Shown here: positions 15,864-22,479 of the stretch, piece after piece
Layout: every line of letters starts with the position of its first letter
How positions within the stretch are numbered: the first letter of the stretch is position 1
Source: an uncultured Caulobacteraceae bacterium
GTDB taxonomy: Bacteria > Pseudomonadota > Alphaproteobacteria > Caulobacterales > Caulobacteraceae
Direction: 5' to 3'
DNA length: 43,391 nucleotides
NCBI GenBank assembly: GCA_903929535.1
Contig: CAIYVC010000110.1
Coordinates: 1-43,391 of the forward strand
Notes under the pieces: generated by a model
Databases searched by the model: none
What the model was told of the DNA's origin: nothing
What the model saw: only the letters and a program-made list of their open reading frames with translations
Program-made: the position numbers and the translations under genes

Positions 15864-17402
15864 ATGAGCCCGATCAGAACCGCCGCCCTGTCGTTGGCGG
15901 CCTCCGCCGCCGCTCTGCTGCTGCATCCCTCAGCCGCCCGCGCCGACGTCGCCGGCTGCAAAGCGCTGACGGCCAAGGGGCTGTTCGAGAACACCACCGT
16001 GACCTCCGCCGAGATGTCTGGGCTAACCCCCACGCTGGGATCGGCGGCCTACTGCGAAGTGAAGGCGACCCTCTCGCCGGTCCCGGGTTCCAAGATCGGC
16101 GTGATCTTCCGCCTGCCGGAGAACTGGAATGGCCGGGTGCTGGGCATCGGCGGGGGCGGCTGGCAGGGCAATGTCACCATCGAGGCGGCGGCCCAGGGCC
16201 TGACCAAGGGCTACGCCACTCTGCAAACCGACGGCGGTCACGACAACAAGGGCGCCTTCGACACCAGCTGGGCCAAGGACAATCCCGTCGCCGTCACCGA
16301 CTTCAGCTACCGCGCCATCCACACCATGACCGTCGTCGGCAAGACGGTGGCCGCCCGCTACTACGCCAAGCCCCTGTCGCTGGCGGTGTTCCAGGGCTGC
16401 TCCACCGGCGGGCGCATGGGTCTGATGGAGGCCCAGCGCTATCCGGCCGACTACAACGCCATCATCTCCGGCGCTCCGGTGTTCACCCTGCAGGTGCAGA
16501 CCTCCGGCCTGGTCCGCCGCCGCCTGTTCACCACCGACAAGACCGCGCTCAGCGATACCCAGGTCGCCAACATCAACGCCGCTGTGCTGGCCGCCTGCGA
16601 CATGGACGACGGGCTGAAGGACGGCATCGTCACCGACCCGCGCGCCTGCCGCTGGGATCCCTCCGCTCTGCAGTGCAAGCCTGGCGCGGCCGCCTCGGGC
16701 GGCGATTGCCTGAGCGCCGAACAGGCCGGCGCCGTGCGCCGCGCCTATTCCGTCGTGCGCACCACCGACGGCAAGGTCGCCTTCTACGGCCTCAGCCGCA
16801 GCGGCGAATTGGGCTGGAGCCTGTTCATCGCCCTTCGCCCCGCGCCGGCCGAAACCACCGGCGTCAGGAGCGGCGGTTCAGGCGACCTGCGCGCCTTCAT
16901 CTTCGGCGACGCCAACTACGACGAGGCAAAATTCAATCCGGTAACCGACACCGCCAAGGTCCGCTCGACCCCCTTCGCCAAGGAGTACGAGGCCGCCGAC
17001 CCGGACATCCGTCCGTTCCTGGCCCAAGGCGGCAAGCTGCTGCTCTACCACGGCTTCGACGACCCGGCGCCCAGCCCCTATGGCACCGCCGCCTACTACG
17101 ACGAGGTCAAGCTGGTCACAGGCGCGGACTCTGCCGTGCGCCTGTTCATCGCGCCGGGCATGTACCATTGCCGCGGCGGTCCCGGCGCCAACACCTTCGA
17201 TGTGCTGACCTCGATGGAGGACTGGGTGGCCACCAGCCGCGCGCCGGACGTGATCGCCGCCTCCAACCCCGTCCTGGGCTTCACCCGCCCGCTCTGCGCC
17301 TGGCCGGCCCTGGCCTTCTACAAGGGCGAAGGCGACCCCAAGGACGCCGCCAACTTCGCCTGTCGCGCGGTCGGGACGCGGACCGCGAGCGCCGCGCCGT
17401 AA
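15864..17402 (+). CDS. Tannase/feruloyl esterase family secreted hydrolase
   Basis: A 512-residue exported serine esterase (signal peptide about 1-28). The nucleophile is Ser180 in GCSTGGRMG, the acid Asp is in YHGFDDPAPSP and the His is in GMYHCRGGP. Cys next to the Ser (Cys179) and Cys next to the His give the CS-D-HC disulfide arrangement known for this family. A Ca-binding-type loop, CDMDDGLKDGIVTDPRAC (245-262), lies in the lid. These enzymes cleave ester bonds of gallate or ferulate to sugars and plant cell-wall polymers; the exact ester is not predictable. GGAGA precedes the ATG, and it is co-directional with the beta-helix gene. Confidence 0.92.
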   Translation: MSPIRTAALSLAASAAALLLHPSAARADVAGCKALTAKGLFENTTVTSAEMSGLTPTLGSAAYCEVKATLSPVPGSKIGVIFRLPENWNGRVLGIGGGGWQGNVTIEAAAQGLTKGYATLQTDGGHDNKGAFDTSWAKDNPVAVTDFSYRAIHTMTVVGKTVAARYYAKPLSLAVFQGCSTGGRMGLMEAQRYPADYNAIISGAPVFTLQVQTSGLVRRRLFTTDKTALSDTQVANINAAVLAACDMDDGLKDGIVTDPRACRWDPSALQCKPGAAASGGDCLSAEQAGAVRRAYSVVRTTDGKVAFYGLSRSGELGWSLFIALRPAPAETTGVRSGGSGDLRAFIFGDANYDEAKFNPVTDTAKVRSTPFAKEYEAADPDIRPFLAQGGKLLLYHGFDDPAPSPYGTAAYYDEVKLVTGADSAVRLFIAPGMYHCRGGPGANTFDVLTSMEDWVATSRAPDVIAASNPVLGFTRPLCAWPALAFYKGEGDPKDAANFACRAVGTRTASAAP

Positions 17403-17427
17403 CCCCTGCTTCGCACGGGATTTGAAG

Positions 17428-17443
17428 GTCCTTACCAAAGGAC
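17428..17443 (+). terminator. Small hairpin after the tannase-family gene
   Basis: GTCCTT (17428-17433), ACCA, AAGGAC (17438-17443) forms a 6-bp stem 26 nt after the stop. There is no T-run, so it may mark a Rho-dependent or processed end rather than a strong intrinsic terminator. Confidence 0.3.
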
Positions 17444-17503
17444 GCGGAACCCGTCTGCTGCACTGCGGCATAGGCTTCGTCATCGCCTAGCGGAGATGAC
17501 GGC

Positions 17504-18226
17504 ATGGCTTCTTGGAAAAAATCCGGTTCGGTCCTGGCGGCTGGCGCCGCGCTGGCCCTGATCGCGGTCGGCGCCCACGCCGAGGAAAAGGGCCTTTCGG
17601 GCCTATGGCTGCTGACCCACACCAACATCCACGACAAGGAAGGCCAGTTCCGTCAGCCGGAAGACGTTCCCTTGACCGCGGCGGCCAAGGCCGAAGCGGT
17701 GGCGCAGCGGCGGGTCCAGGGTGTCATGAACAAGCAGCGGTGTTTGCCCGTCGGCGAGCCGCGCATGCTGCAGAACGAATTGCCGTTCGAGATCATCGAG
17801 AGCCCCGAGCGCATCGCCATCATCGGCGAGCAGGCCGAGTTGGCGCGGACCATCTACATGAACACCGACAAACACGCCTCGGACATTGAGCCGGCCTGGA
17901 ATGGCAATTCCATCGGCAAATGGGTCGACGGCGTACTGGTGGTCGATGTCGCCGGCTTTAACGACCGCGTTACTCACATCCCCGGTACGGCCAAGGGATC
18001 CACCACCACCCACATCGTCGAGAAGTTCAAGGTGGTGGACGGGGGCAAGGCCCTGACCGTCGAGATGACCTTCGACGACCCTAAGCTGCTGACCAAGCCC
18101 TACACAATTTCCTACCACTACGACCGCCTGCCCACGGGGTCCCAGCGCTGGGAATATGTCTGCGACGTCGAAGATCCCCAATGGAACACCGCGCTGGGCT
18201 TCGACCCCAACGCGCCCAAGAAATGA
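17504..18226 (+). CDS. Secreted two-cysteine family protein, paralogue 1
   Basis: A 240-residue exported protein (signal peptide ending AVGAHA, about residue 26) of a family I recognise by pattern but that has no established function. Family marks are GLSGLW after the signal, RCLPVGEPRM (Cys80), PFEIIESPERIAIIGE, RTIYMN, NSIGKWVDGVLVVDV (135-149) and a C-terminal YHYDRLPTGSQRWEYVC (Cys220). The two cysteines are kept in all three copies in this window. Similar proteins are abundant in Acidobacteria and some Proteobacteria, commonly near DUF6152 proteins (from memory). The next gene here is such a protein. GGAG precedes the ATG. Confidence 0.8.
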   Translation: MASWKKSGSVLAAGAALALIAVGAHAEEKGLSGLWLLTHTNIHDKEGQFRQPEDVPLTAAAKAEAVAQRRVQGVMNKQRCLPVGEPRMLQNELPFEIIESPERIAIIGEQAELARTIYMNTDKHASDIEPAWNGNSIGKWVDGVLVVDVAGFNDRVTHIPGTAKGSTTTHIVEKFKVVDGGKALTVEMTFDDPKLLTKPYTISYHYDRLPTGSQRWEYVCDVEDPQWNTALGFDPNAPKK

Positions 18227-18252
18227 ACCCTGAAGCAATGAGGACGGCCACA

Positions 18253-18633
18253 ATGACCAAGCGTATCGCGGCCACGGCGTTCATGGTGGCGGGTCTGGCC
18301 ACGGCGGCCGGCTCCGCCTTCGCCCACCACGCCTTCAGCATGTACGACAACACCAAGTATCAGAAGCTGACCGGCACGGTGAAAACCTACATGTGGGCCA
18401 ATCCCCACACCATGATCGACTTCGTGGTCATGGGCCCTGACGGCAAGCTGATGCCCTGGACCGCCGAATGCAGCCCGATCAACATGATCGGCCGGCGCGG
18501 CTGGACCTCGGAGTCGCTGAAGCCCGGCGACAAGATCGATTTCGTGATCCATCCCAACCGCAACGGCGTGCCCTACGGCCTGCTGGTCAGCGCCACAAAG
18601 GTCGATGGCAGCGTGCTCAAGGACAAGGACTGA
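18253..18633 (+). CDS. DUF6152 family exported protein
   Basis: A 126-residue exported protein. The signal peptide ends SAFA (21-24), so the mature chain begins HHAFSMYD with His at positions 1 and 2. Family features follow: KLTGTVKTYMWANPHTMIDFVV with the NPH motif (50-52), WTAECSPINMIGRRGW and LKPGDKIDFVIHP. The fold is probably a small beta-barrel. The N-terminal His and the conserved NPH His suggest metal binding, but no function has been shown. GAGGA is 8 nt before the chosen ATG. It lies 26 nt after paralogue 1 and is probably co-transcribed with it. Confidence 0.85.
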   Translation: MTKRIAATAFMVAGLATAAGSAFAHHAFSMYDNTKYQKLTGTVKTYMWANPHTMIDFVVMGPDGKLMPWTAECSPINMIGRRGWTSESLKPGDKIDFVIHPNRNGVPYGLLVSATKVDGSVLKDKD

Positions 18634-18862
18634 GAAGACCTCACAGGCCGCCAGCTTAACCATATTCCGCCTTCAGCAAGGGGCGGACCGGCTGCGAATA
18701 TTAACGCTGCTGCCGCAAAATTTACTTGCCCGTGATCAGCGCGGCTGCTCAGTTCGCCGCCTCTAGAGTCACGTTTACAGTACCAGGATCGCCCGTTTCC
18801 TTTCGTCGCAGGGGCCGATTTGCGGCTTGTTCGGGCTGAACGATCCAACTACCGGGGGACGC

Positions 18863-20218
18863 ATGCAAGAGTTCGATCCGCGCCAGACGGCCGCCGTGCG
18901 CATCGCGCCGCCGGTCCTCGCCGCCCTCGGCGGCCTGGCTGTGGTCGTGCTCGGTTGGCAGGCCCTGCAGGGCAATAGCAACACCGCCCCGGCCGCCGGC
19001 GCCGTCGTCGCCCCCGCGCTGGATTCCGCCGCCCAGACTGCTCTTGAGACCAAGGCCTTCGCCCAGGCGCAGCTGCGCCCCGGCATGTCCGCTCCGGTCA
19101 GCATGATGATCAATGTCCGTCCCGGCGAGAGCCTGGAGGCCGCCGTGCGCCGTACGGGCGTGGGCAAGGACGAGGCCCAGCAGGCCGTGGCCATGCTCGG
19201 CAAGAGCTTCGACACCGTCAACATCAAGGCCGGTCTGGCCTTCCAAGCCGCCATCGCCAAGCCGATCAGCGCCCAGGACTCCGCCAAGCTGATGGGCCTG
19301 TCGCTGCGGGTCGGCCCCGCCACCGCCGTAAGCCTGTCGCGCACCTTCGACGGCGTTCTGCACCTGCATAAGATGGAAGAGAAGGTCATCGACCAGACCA
19401 CGGTGGCCGCCGGCCGCATGGGCTCGTCGCTGTTCGTCTCGGCCCAGAAGGCCGGCGCCACGCCGGAGCTGACCGCACAGGTGGTCAAGCTCTTCTCCCA
19501 TTCGCTGGACTTCAGCCGCGACATCCAGCCGGGCGACCGCTTCAGCATGATCTTCGACCGCAAGGTCACCGCCAGCGGCCGCACCATCTCCGCCGGCGAC
19601 CTGCTGTTCGCCGAGATCAAGGCCAAGGGCGGCGCCTCGCGCCTCTACCGCTTCAAGAGCGCGGGCATGGCCGAGGCCCAGTACTTCGACGAGTTCGGCA
19701 AGAACATCCGCAGCATGCTGCTGCGCACCCCGCTGGACAGCGTCCGCGTCACCTCCTCCTTCGGCATGCGCGAGCATCCGATCCTGGGCTTCACCCGCAT
19801 GCACGCCGGCATCGACTTCGGCGCGCCGCAGGGCACGCCGGTGTTCGCCGCGGGCGACGGGGTGGTGGAGCGGGCCGACTGGGCGGGCGGCTACGGGCGC
19901 TGGCTGCAGATCAAGCACGCCAACGGCTATGAGACCGGCTACGGCCACCTCTCGCGCTGGGCGGTCAAGGCCGGCCAGCATGTGCATCAGGGCCAGGTCG
20001 TCGCCTATGTCGGCTCCACCGGCCTGTCGACCGGCCCGCACCTGCATTACGAGATCATGGTCGGCGGCAAGAAGGTGAACCCTTCGGCCTTCAAGGCCCC
20101 GCCCAGCGTCGCCCTGTCGGGCCGCGAACTGGCCGCCTTCCACACCGAGAAGTCGCGCATCGACGGCCTTCTGGCGCAAAAAGTCGCCCAGAACGGCGCG
20201 AGCCAGCCGGGGGCCTGA
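18863..20218 (+). CDS. M23 family (LytM) peptidoglycan endopeptidase, MepM-like
   Basis: A 451-residue membrane-anchored periplasmic hydrolase. A transmembrane helix lies at about 14-33 (APPVLAALGGLAVVVLGW), then an alpha/beta regulatory region with a LysM/OapA-like start (INVRPGESLEAAVRRTGV), and a C-terminal LytM domain. The zinc site is complete: His314 and Asp318 in HAGIDFGAPQGTP, His395 in GPHLHYE, plus catalytic His362 (GYGHLSRW). It should cleave peptide cross-links during wall growth or division. GGGGGA precedes the ATG at 18863; the in-frame TTG at 18827 is not preferred. The stop codon sits in the loop of a 7-bp G/C hairpin (20209-20225). Confidence 0.93.
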   Translation: MQEFDPRQTAAVRIAPPVLAALGGLAVVVLGWQALQGNSNTAPAAGAVVAPALDSAAQTALETKAFAQAQLRPGMSAPVSMMINVRPGESLEAAVRRTGVGKDEAQQAVAMLGKSFDTVNIKAGLAFQAAIAKPISAQDSAKLMGLSLRVGPATAVSLSRTFDGVLHLHKMEEKVIDQTTVAAGRMGSSLFVSAQKAGATPELTAQVVKLFSHSLDFSRDIQPGDRFSMIFDRKVTASGRTISAGDLLFAEIKAKGGASRLYRFKSAGMAEAQYFDEFGKNIRSMLLRTPLDSVRVTSSFGMREHPILGFTRMHAGIDFGAPQGTPVFAAGDGVVERADWAGGYGRWLQIKHANGYETGYGHLSRWAVKAGQHVHQGQVVAYVGSTGLSTGPHLHYEIMVGGKKVNPSAFKAPPSVALSGRELAAFHTEKSRIDGLLAQKVAQNGASQPGA

Positions 20219-20225
20219 GGCCCCC
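20209..20225 (+). terminator. G/C hairpin with the M23 stop codon in its loop
   Basis: GGGGGCC (20209-20215), TGA, GGCCCCC (20219-20225): a perfect 7-bp stem whose three-base loop is the stop codon. There is no T-run. It may pause ribosomes or stabilise the 3' end; a terminator role is possible but weak. Confidence 0.3.
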
Positions 20226-20347
20226 CTCCCTCCACGAAAATACCGACGCCTAAAAAACCGGCATCGCCACAAGGCCCCGCAAAACAAGCCTTTGTGACTT
20301 CCGCGCCGCGGCGACGCTTCCTACATTCACTGCGTCGTCAACGTATT

Positions 20348-20362
20348 GAAAGGAGGTGATCC
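20348..20362 (+). promoter_or_regulatory. Extreme Shine-Dalgarno: 15 contiguous bases complementary to the 16S 3' end
   Basis: GAAAGGAGGTGATCC is the complement of the 3' terminal region typical of alphaproteobacterial 16S rRNA (GGATCACCTCCTTTC). Ordinary sites in this window pair over 4-6 bases. The core GGAGG is 7 nt from a GTG that opens a 22-codon frame. The flanks do not look like 16S or spacer sequence, so this is not an rRNA fragment. Confidence 0.75.
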
Positions 20363-20363
20363 A

Positions 20364-20432
20364 GTGTCTCATAGTTTCATCCGCAGTTTGGAAACCGTGA
20401 CCTGGGCCTCCGCTATCGGGGTCCCTGCCTAG
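20364..20432 (+). CDS. 22-residue small protein or leader peptide
   Basis: An ORF of 22 codons plus TAG, starting with GTG and beginning MSHSFIRSLETVTWAS. I do not recognise it by function. The support is the optimal, extraordinarily long ribosome site just before it, a termination-type hairpin 50 nt after its stop, and its isolation in a 407-bp gap between the M23 gene and the next operon. It has an amphipathic start and a hydrophobic end with one Trp. It might be a small membrane-associated protein, a leader peptide, or a decoy that sequesters ribosomes. CTACAT (20321-20326) could be a -10 element. Confidence 0.6.
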   Translation: MSHSFIRSLETVTWASAIGVPA

Positions 20433-20481
20433 AGCCTGCTCGGCAAAAAGGTGCGGGTCCGCGCTGCGGTCCTGACTATGG

Positions 20482-20512
20482 AAAGGCCGCCCCCGACAAC
20501 GGGGCGGCCTTT
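20482..20512 (+). terminator. Strong terminator-like hairpin after the small ORF
   Basis: A perfect 12-bp stem, AAAGGCCGCCCC (20482-20493) with GGGGCGGCCTTT (20501-20512), and the loop CGACAAC. The A/T ends and G/C core are typical of intrinsic terminators, although the T-run is only three long. It lies upstream of the next operon and is nearly identical to the hairpin at 22212-22238. Confidence 0.7.
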
Positions 20513-20520
20513 CGCATTCC
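20485..20520 (+). repeat. 36-nt repeat, copy 1
   Basis: This segment includes most of the hairpin plus the trailing CTTTCGCATTCC. It matches 22213-22248 at 35 of 36 positions; the one difference (C505 versus T233 of copy 2) keeps the stem as a G-U pair. The two copies bracket paralogues 2 and 3. Confidence 0.85.
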
Positions 20521-20625
20521 CGCACCCCGCCGTCGCCCGGGCTCCTGAGTGCACCCGCCGCTGAGGATTGGACCTCCGTCATCCGTCACTGATCCAGAAC
20601 CGCAAAGAACGAGAGGGAGCGGCCA

Positions 20626-21438
20626 ATGAAGCGGGAATCCATCTGGCGCGCCCTGGCGGCAATGGCAGCGACGCAACTGGCCGCCGCGGCGATGGCTCAA
20701 ACCCCGCCGCCCAAGCCGTTGATGCTGCACGACGACCCAGCGCTGGCGCTCACCAACATCTCCCACCCCGGCCGCCCGGCGCCGGAAGGGACCGCGCCGC
20801 CCAACCCGAACATGCACTCAATCGAGGGCCGCTGGTGGACCAGTGAGTTCAAGCCGCTGCTCGGCCCCGCCCCGGGCGTGCCGCCGCCTCTGAAGCCCGC
20901 CGCCATGGCCAAGCTGGAGCAGAGTGTGCGCAACAAGAACAAGGGCATCCCCGAGGCCGACGCCTCCACCCAATGCTTCCCGCACGGCACGCCACGGGTG
21001 ATGGAGAGCCCCTACCCGCTGGAGATCGTCGAGACGCCCGGCCAAGTGACGATTCTGATGGAGACCCAGCACAACATCCGCCGCATCTATCTGCAGGACC
21101 ATCACAACAAGATGGGGGAGAGCTTCCTGGGCGACTCCATCGGCCATTGGGAAGGCGACACGCTGGTGGTCGACACCATCGGCATGAACACCCGCACCTT
21201 CATCGACGACGAGGGCAGCACCCACTCCAACAAGCAGCATGTGGTGGAGCGGTTCCGCAAGATCGACGGCGGCTCCAAGCTGGAGGTGACCAACACCATC
21301 GAGGATCCCGATACCCTCGAGCACCCCTACTCCTACAAGACGGTCTACTACTGGCGCCCGGACATGCGGACCCAGGAATACGTTTGCGAGGAGAACAACC
21401 GGAACACTGTCATCAACGGGATCACGACCGCCAAATGA
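20626..21438 (+). CDS. Secreted two-cysteine family protein, paralogue 2
   Basis: A 270-residue exported protein of the same family as the genes at 17504 and 21435. After the signal peptide (ending AAMAQ, about residue 25) is a Pro-rich extension, then EGRWW, TQCFPHGTPRVMESPYPLEIVETPGQVTI (Cys117), IRRIYLQD, GDSIGHWEGDTLVVDTIGMNTRTFIDDEG (169-197), HVVERFRKIDGG and a closing TQEYVCEENN (Cys254). It keeps the full GHWEGDTLVVDT signature, so it is closest to the family norm. The role is unknown; a beta-rich ligand-binding or structural domain is likely. GAGAGGGAG precedes the start, and its stop overlaps the next ATG (ATGA). Confidence 0.82.
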   Translation: MKRESIWRALAAMAATQLAAAAMAQTPPPKPLMLHDDPALALTNISHPGRPAPEGTAPPNPNMHSIEGRWWTSEFKPLLGPAPGVPPPLKPAAMAKLEQSVRNKNKGIPEADASTQCFPHGTPRVMESPYPLEIVETPGQVTILMETQHNIRRIYLQDHHNKMGESFLGDSIGHWEGDTLVVDTIGMNTRTFIDDEGSTHSNKQHVVERFRKIDGGSKLEVTNTIEDPDTLEHPYSYKTVYYWRPDMRTQEYVCEENNRNTVINGITTAK

Positions 21439-22166
21439 GGACCGCAGCCTCCCGTCTCGCGGCCCTGGCCGCCGCCGCGCTCATGATGGTCGGCGGCGTG
21501 GCTGCCGCCCAGGATCCGGCCCATCCGAACCTGATGGGCATCTGGAAGGTGACCCGCCCGGTCACCGCCGCCAAGACCATCGACGGTCGGATCCCGCCCC
21601 TGTTGCCGCCCGCCCGCGCTGTCTACGCAAAGCATCTGGCCATGGCCGCGAAGGGCGACCGCTCGTTCGACGGCGTTTCCGACTGCCTGCCTCCGGGCAT
21701 GCCGCACATCCAGTTGATCGCCAAGCCGATCGAGATCCTGCAGAAGCCGACCGCCATCTTCTTCAACTACCAGGAGAACCGTCTGCCCCGCCGGGTCTAT
21801 CTAAACGAACAGCATCCCGCCGACTGGGACGTCAGCTACCTTGGCGACAGCGTTGGCCATTGGGACGACGACACCCTGGTGGTCGACACCACCACCATGA
21901 ACGACAGGTCGGTGCTGGATCCCAGCGGCCTGCCACACAGCGACAAGCTGCACGTGGTAGAGCGCTTCAGGCTCACCAAGGCCGGGCGGCTGGAGAATCG
22001 GATCACCGTCGACGATCCCAAGACCTATGCCCGCCCATGGACCATGGTGGTCCGCTACGATCGCATGCCCGCCGGCTACCGTCTGCAGGAGGAGGTCTGC
22101 CGGGCCGGCGCGCTGGAATCCGAAGCGCCGCCGCCCCTCGCCGCCAAAGGCAAACCCGGACACTGA
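21435..22166 (+). CDS. Secreted two-cysteine family protein, paralogue 3
   Basis: A 243-residue exported protein (signal peptide ending VAAAQ, about residue 26) overlapping paralogue 2 by four bases. Aligned features are NLMGIWKV, SDCLPPGMPH (Cys84), KPIEILQKPTAIFFNYQ, RRVYLNEQHP, LGDSVGHWDDDTLVVDTTTMNDRS (136-159), LHVVERFRLTKAG, ITVDDPKTYARPWTMVVRYDR and LQEEVCRAG (Cys222). The spacing of the two Cys (about 137 residues) is nearly constant in the three paralogues (140, 137, 138). It is followed at once by a perfect 10-bp hairpin and then the second terminator-like repeat. Confidence 0.82.
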   Translation: MRTAASRLAALAAAALMMVGGVAAAQDPAHPNLMGIWKVTRPVTAAKTIDGRIPPLLPPARAVYAKHLAMAAKGDRSFDGVSDCLPPGMPHIQLIAKPIEILQKPTAIFFNYQENRLPRRVYLNEQHPADWDVSYLGDSVGHWDDDTLVVDTTTMNDRSVLDPSGLPHSDKLHVVERFRLTKAGRLENRITVDDPKTYARPWTMVVRYDRMPAGYRLQEEVCRAGALESEAPPPLAAKGKPGH

Positions 22167-22168
22167 GG

Positions 22169-22198
22169 GGCTGTGGCGATGCGCGTCCCGCCACAGCC
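22169..22198 (+). terminator. 10-bp hairpin immediately after paralogue 3
   Basis: GGCTGTGGCG (22169-22178), ten loop bases, CGCCACAGCC (22189-22198) starts two bases after the TGA. There is no T-run. Together with the hairpin at 22212 it forms a tandem structure closing the two-gene operon. Confidence 0.5.
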
Positions 22199-22211
22199 GC
22201 CTTGACGGCCC

Positions 22212-22238
22212 AGGCCGCCCCCGACAACGGGGTGGCCT
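22212..22238 (+). terminator. Terminator-like hairpin closing the paralogue 2-3 operon
   Basis: AGGCCGCCCC (22212-22221), the loop CGACAAC, GGGGTGGCCT (22229-22238), a 10-bp stem with one G-T wobble followed by TT. It is the near-twin of the hairpin at 20482-20512. Confidence 0.65.
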
Positions 22239-22248
22239 TTCGCATTCC
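22213..22248 (+). repeat. 36-nt repeat, copy 2
   Basis: Second copy of the segment at 20485-20520 with one mismatch. It lies 1.73 kb from copy 1 in direct orientation. Confidence 0.85.
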
Positions 22249-22479
22249 GGGGCCCGCCCTCGCGCGTCGTGTTCGACGAACATTGCAATCCGGCTGAAAT
22301 TATCTGAGGGAATCTTATCGTCGATGCGTACGAGGGGTTTTTGCCGGGCCCGCGTACTATCATCAGGGTAGTGGGGCGCCGCCTGACGAAGATCGCTGTA
22401 AGCGACGATCGGACGGCCCGGGGAATATGAGGTTTGGCTTGATCCAGGATCGTGTGAACCCAATCGGGCGTGATCGCCC
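22249..22479. other. Intergenic stretch before the cytochrome operon, no gene recognised
   Basis: The remaining 231 bp of the 313-bp gap. It holds a small hairpin TCGCT-GTA-AGCGA (22393-22405) and a possible -35, TTGATCC (22439-22445), without a convincing -10. The promoter of the cytochrome operon must lie here or upstream. I see no coding potential. Confidence 0.5.

Noticed and set aside
13613-16033. 806-codon open frame on the minus strand
   Set aside because: It is antisense to the beta-helix gene, has the low-complexity Val/Gly/Arg composition of GC-rich shadow frames, no ribosome site, and no recognisable domain.
20348-20362. 16S rRNA fragment in antisense orientation
   Set aside because: Only 15 bases match; neither flank resembles the rest of 16S helix 45 or the spacer, and the match is correctly spaced before an ORF.
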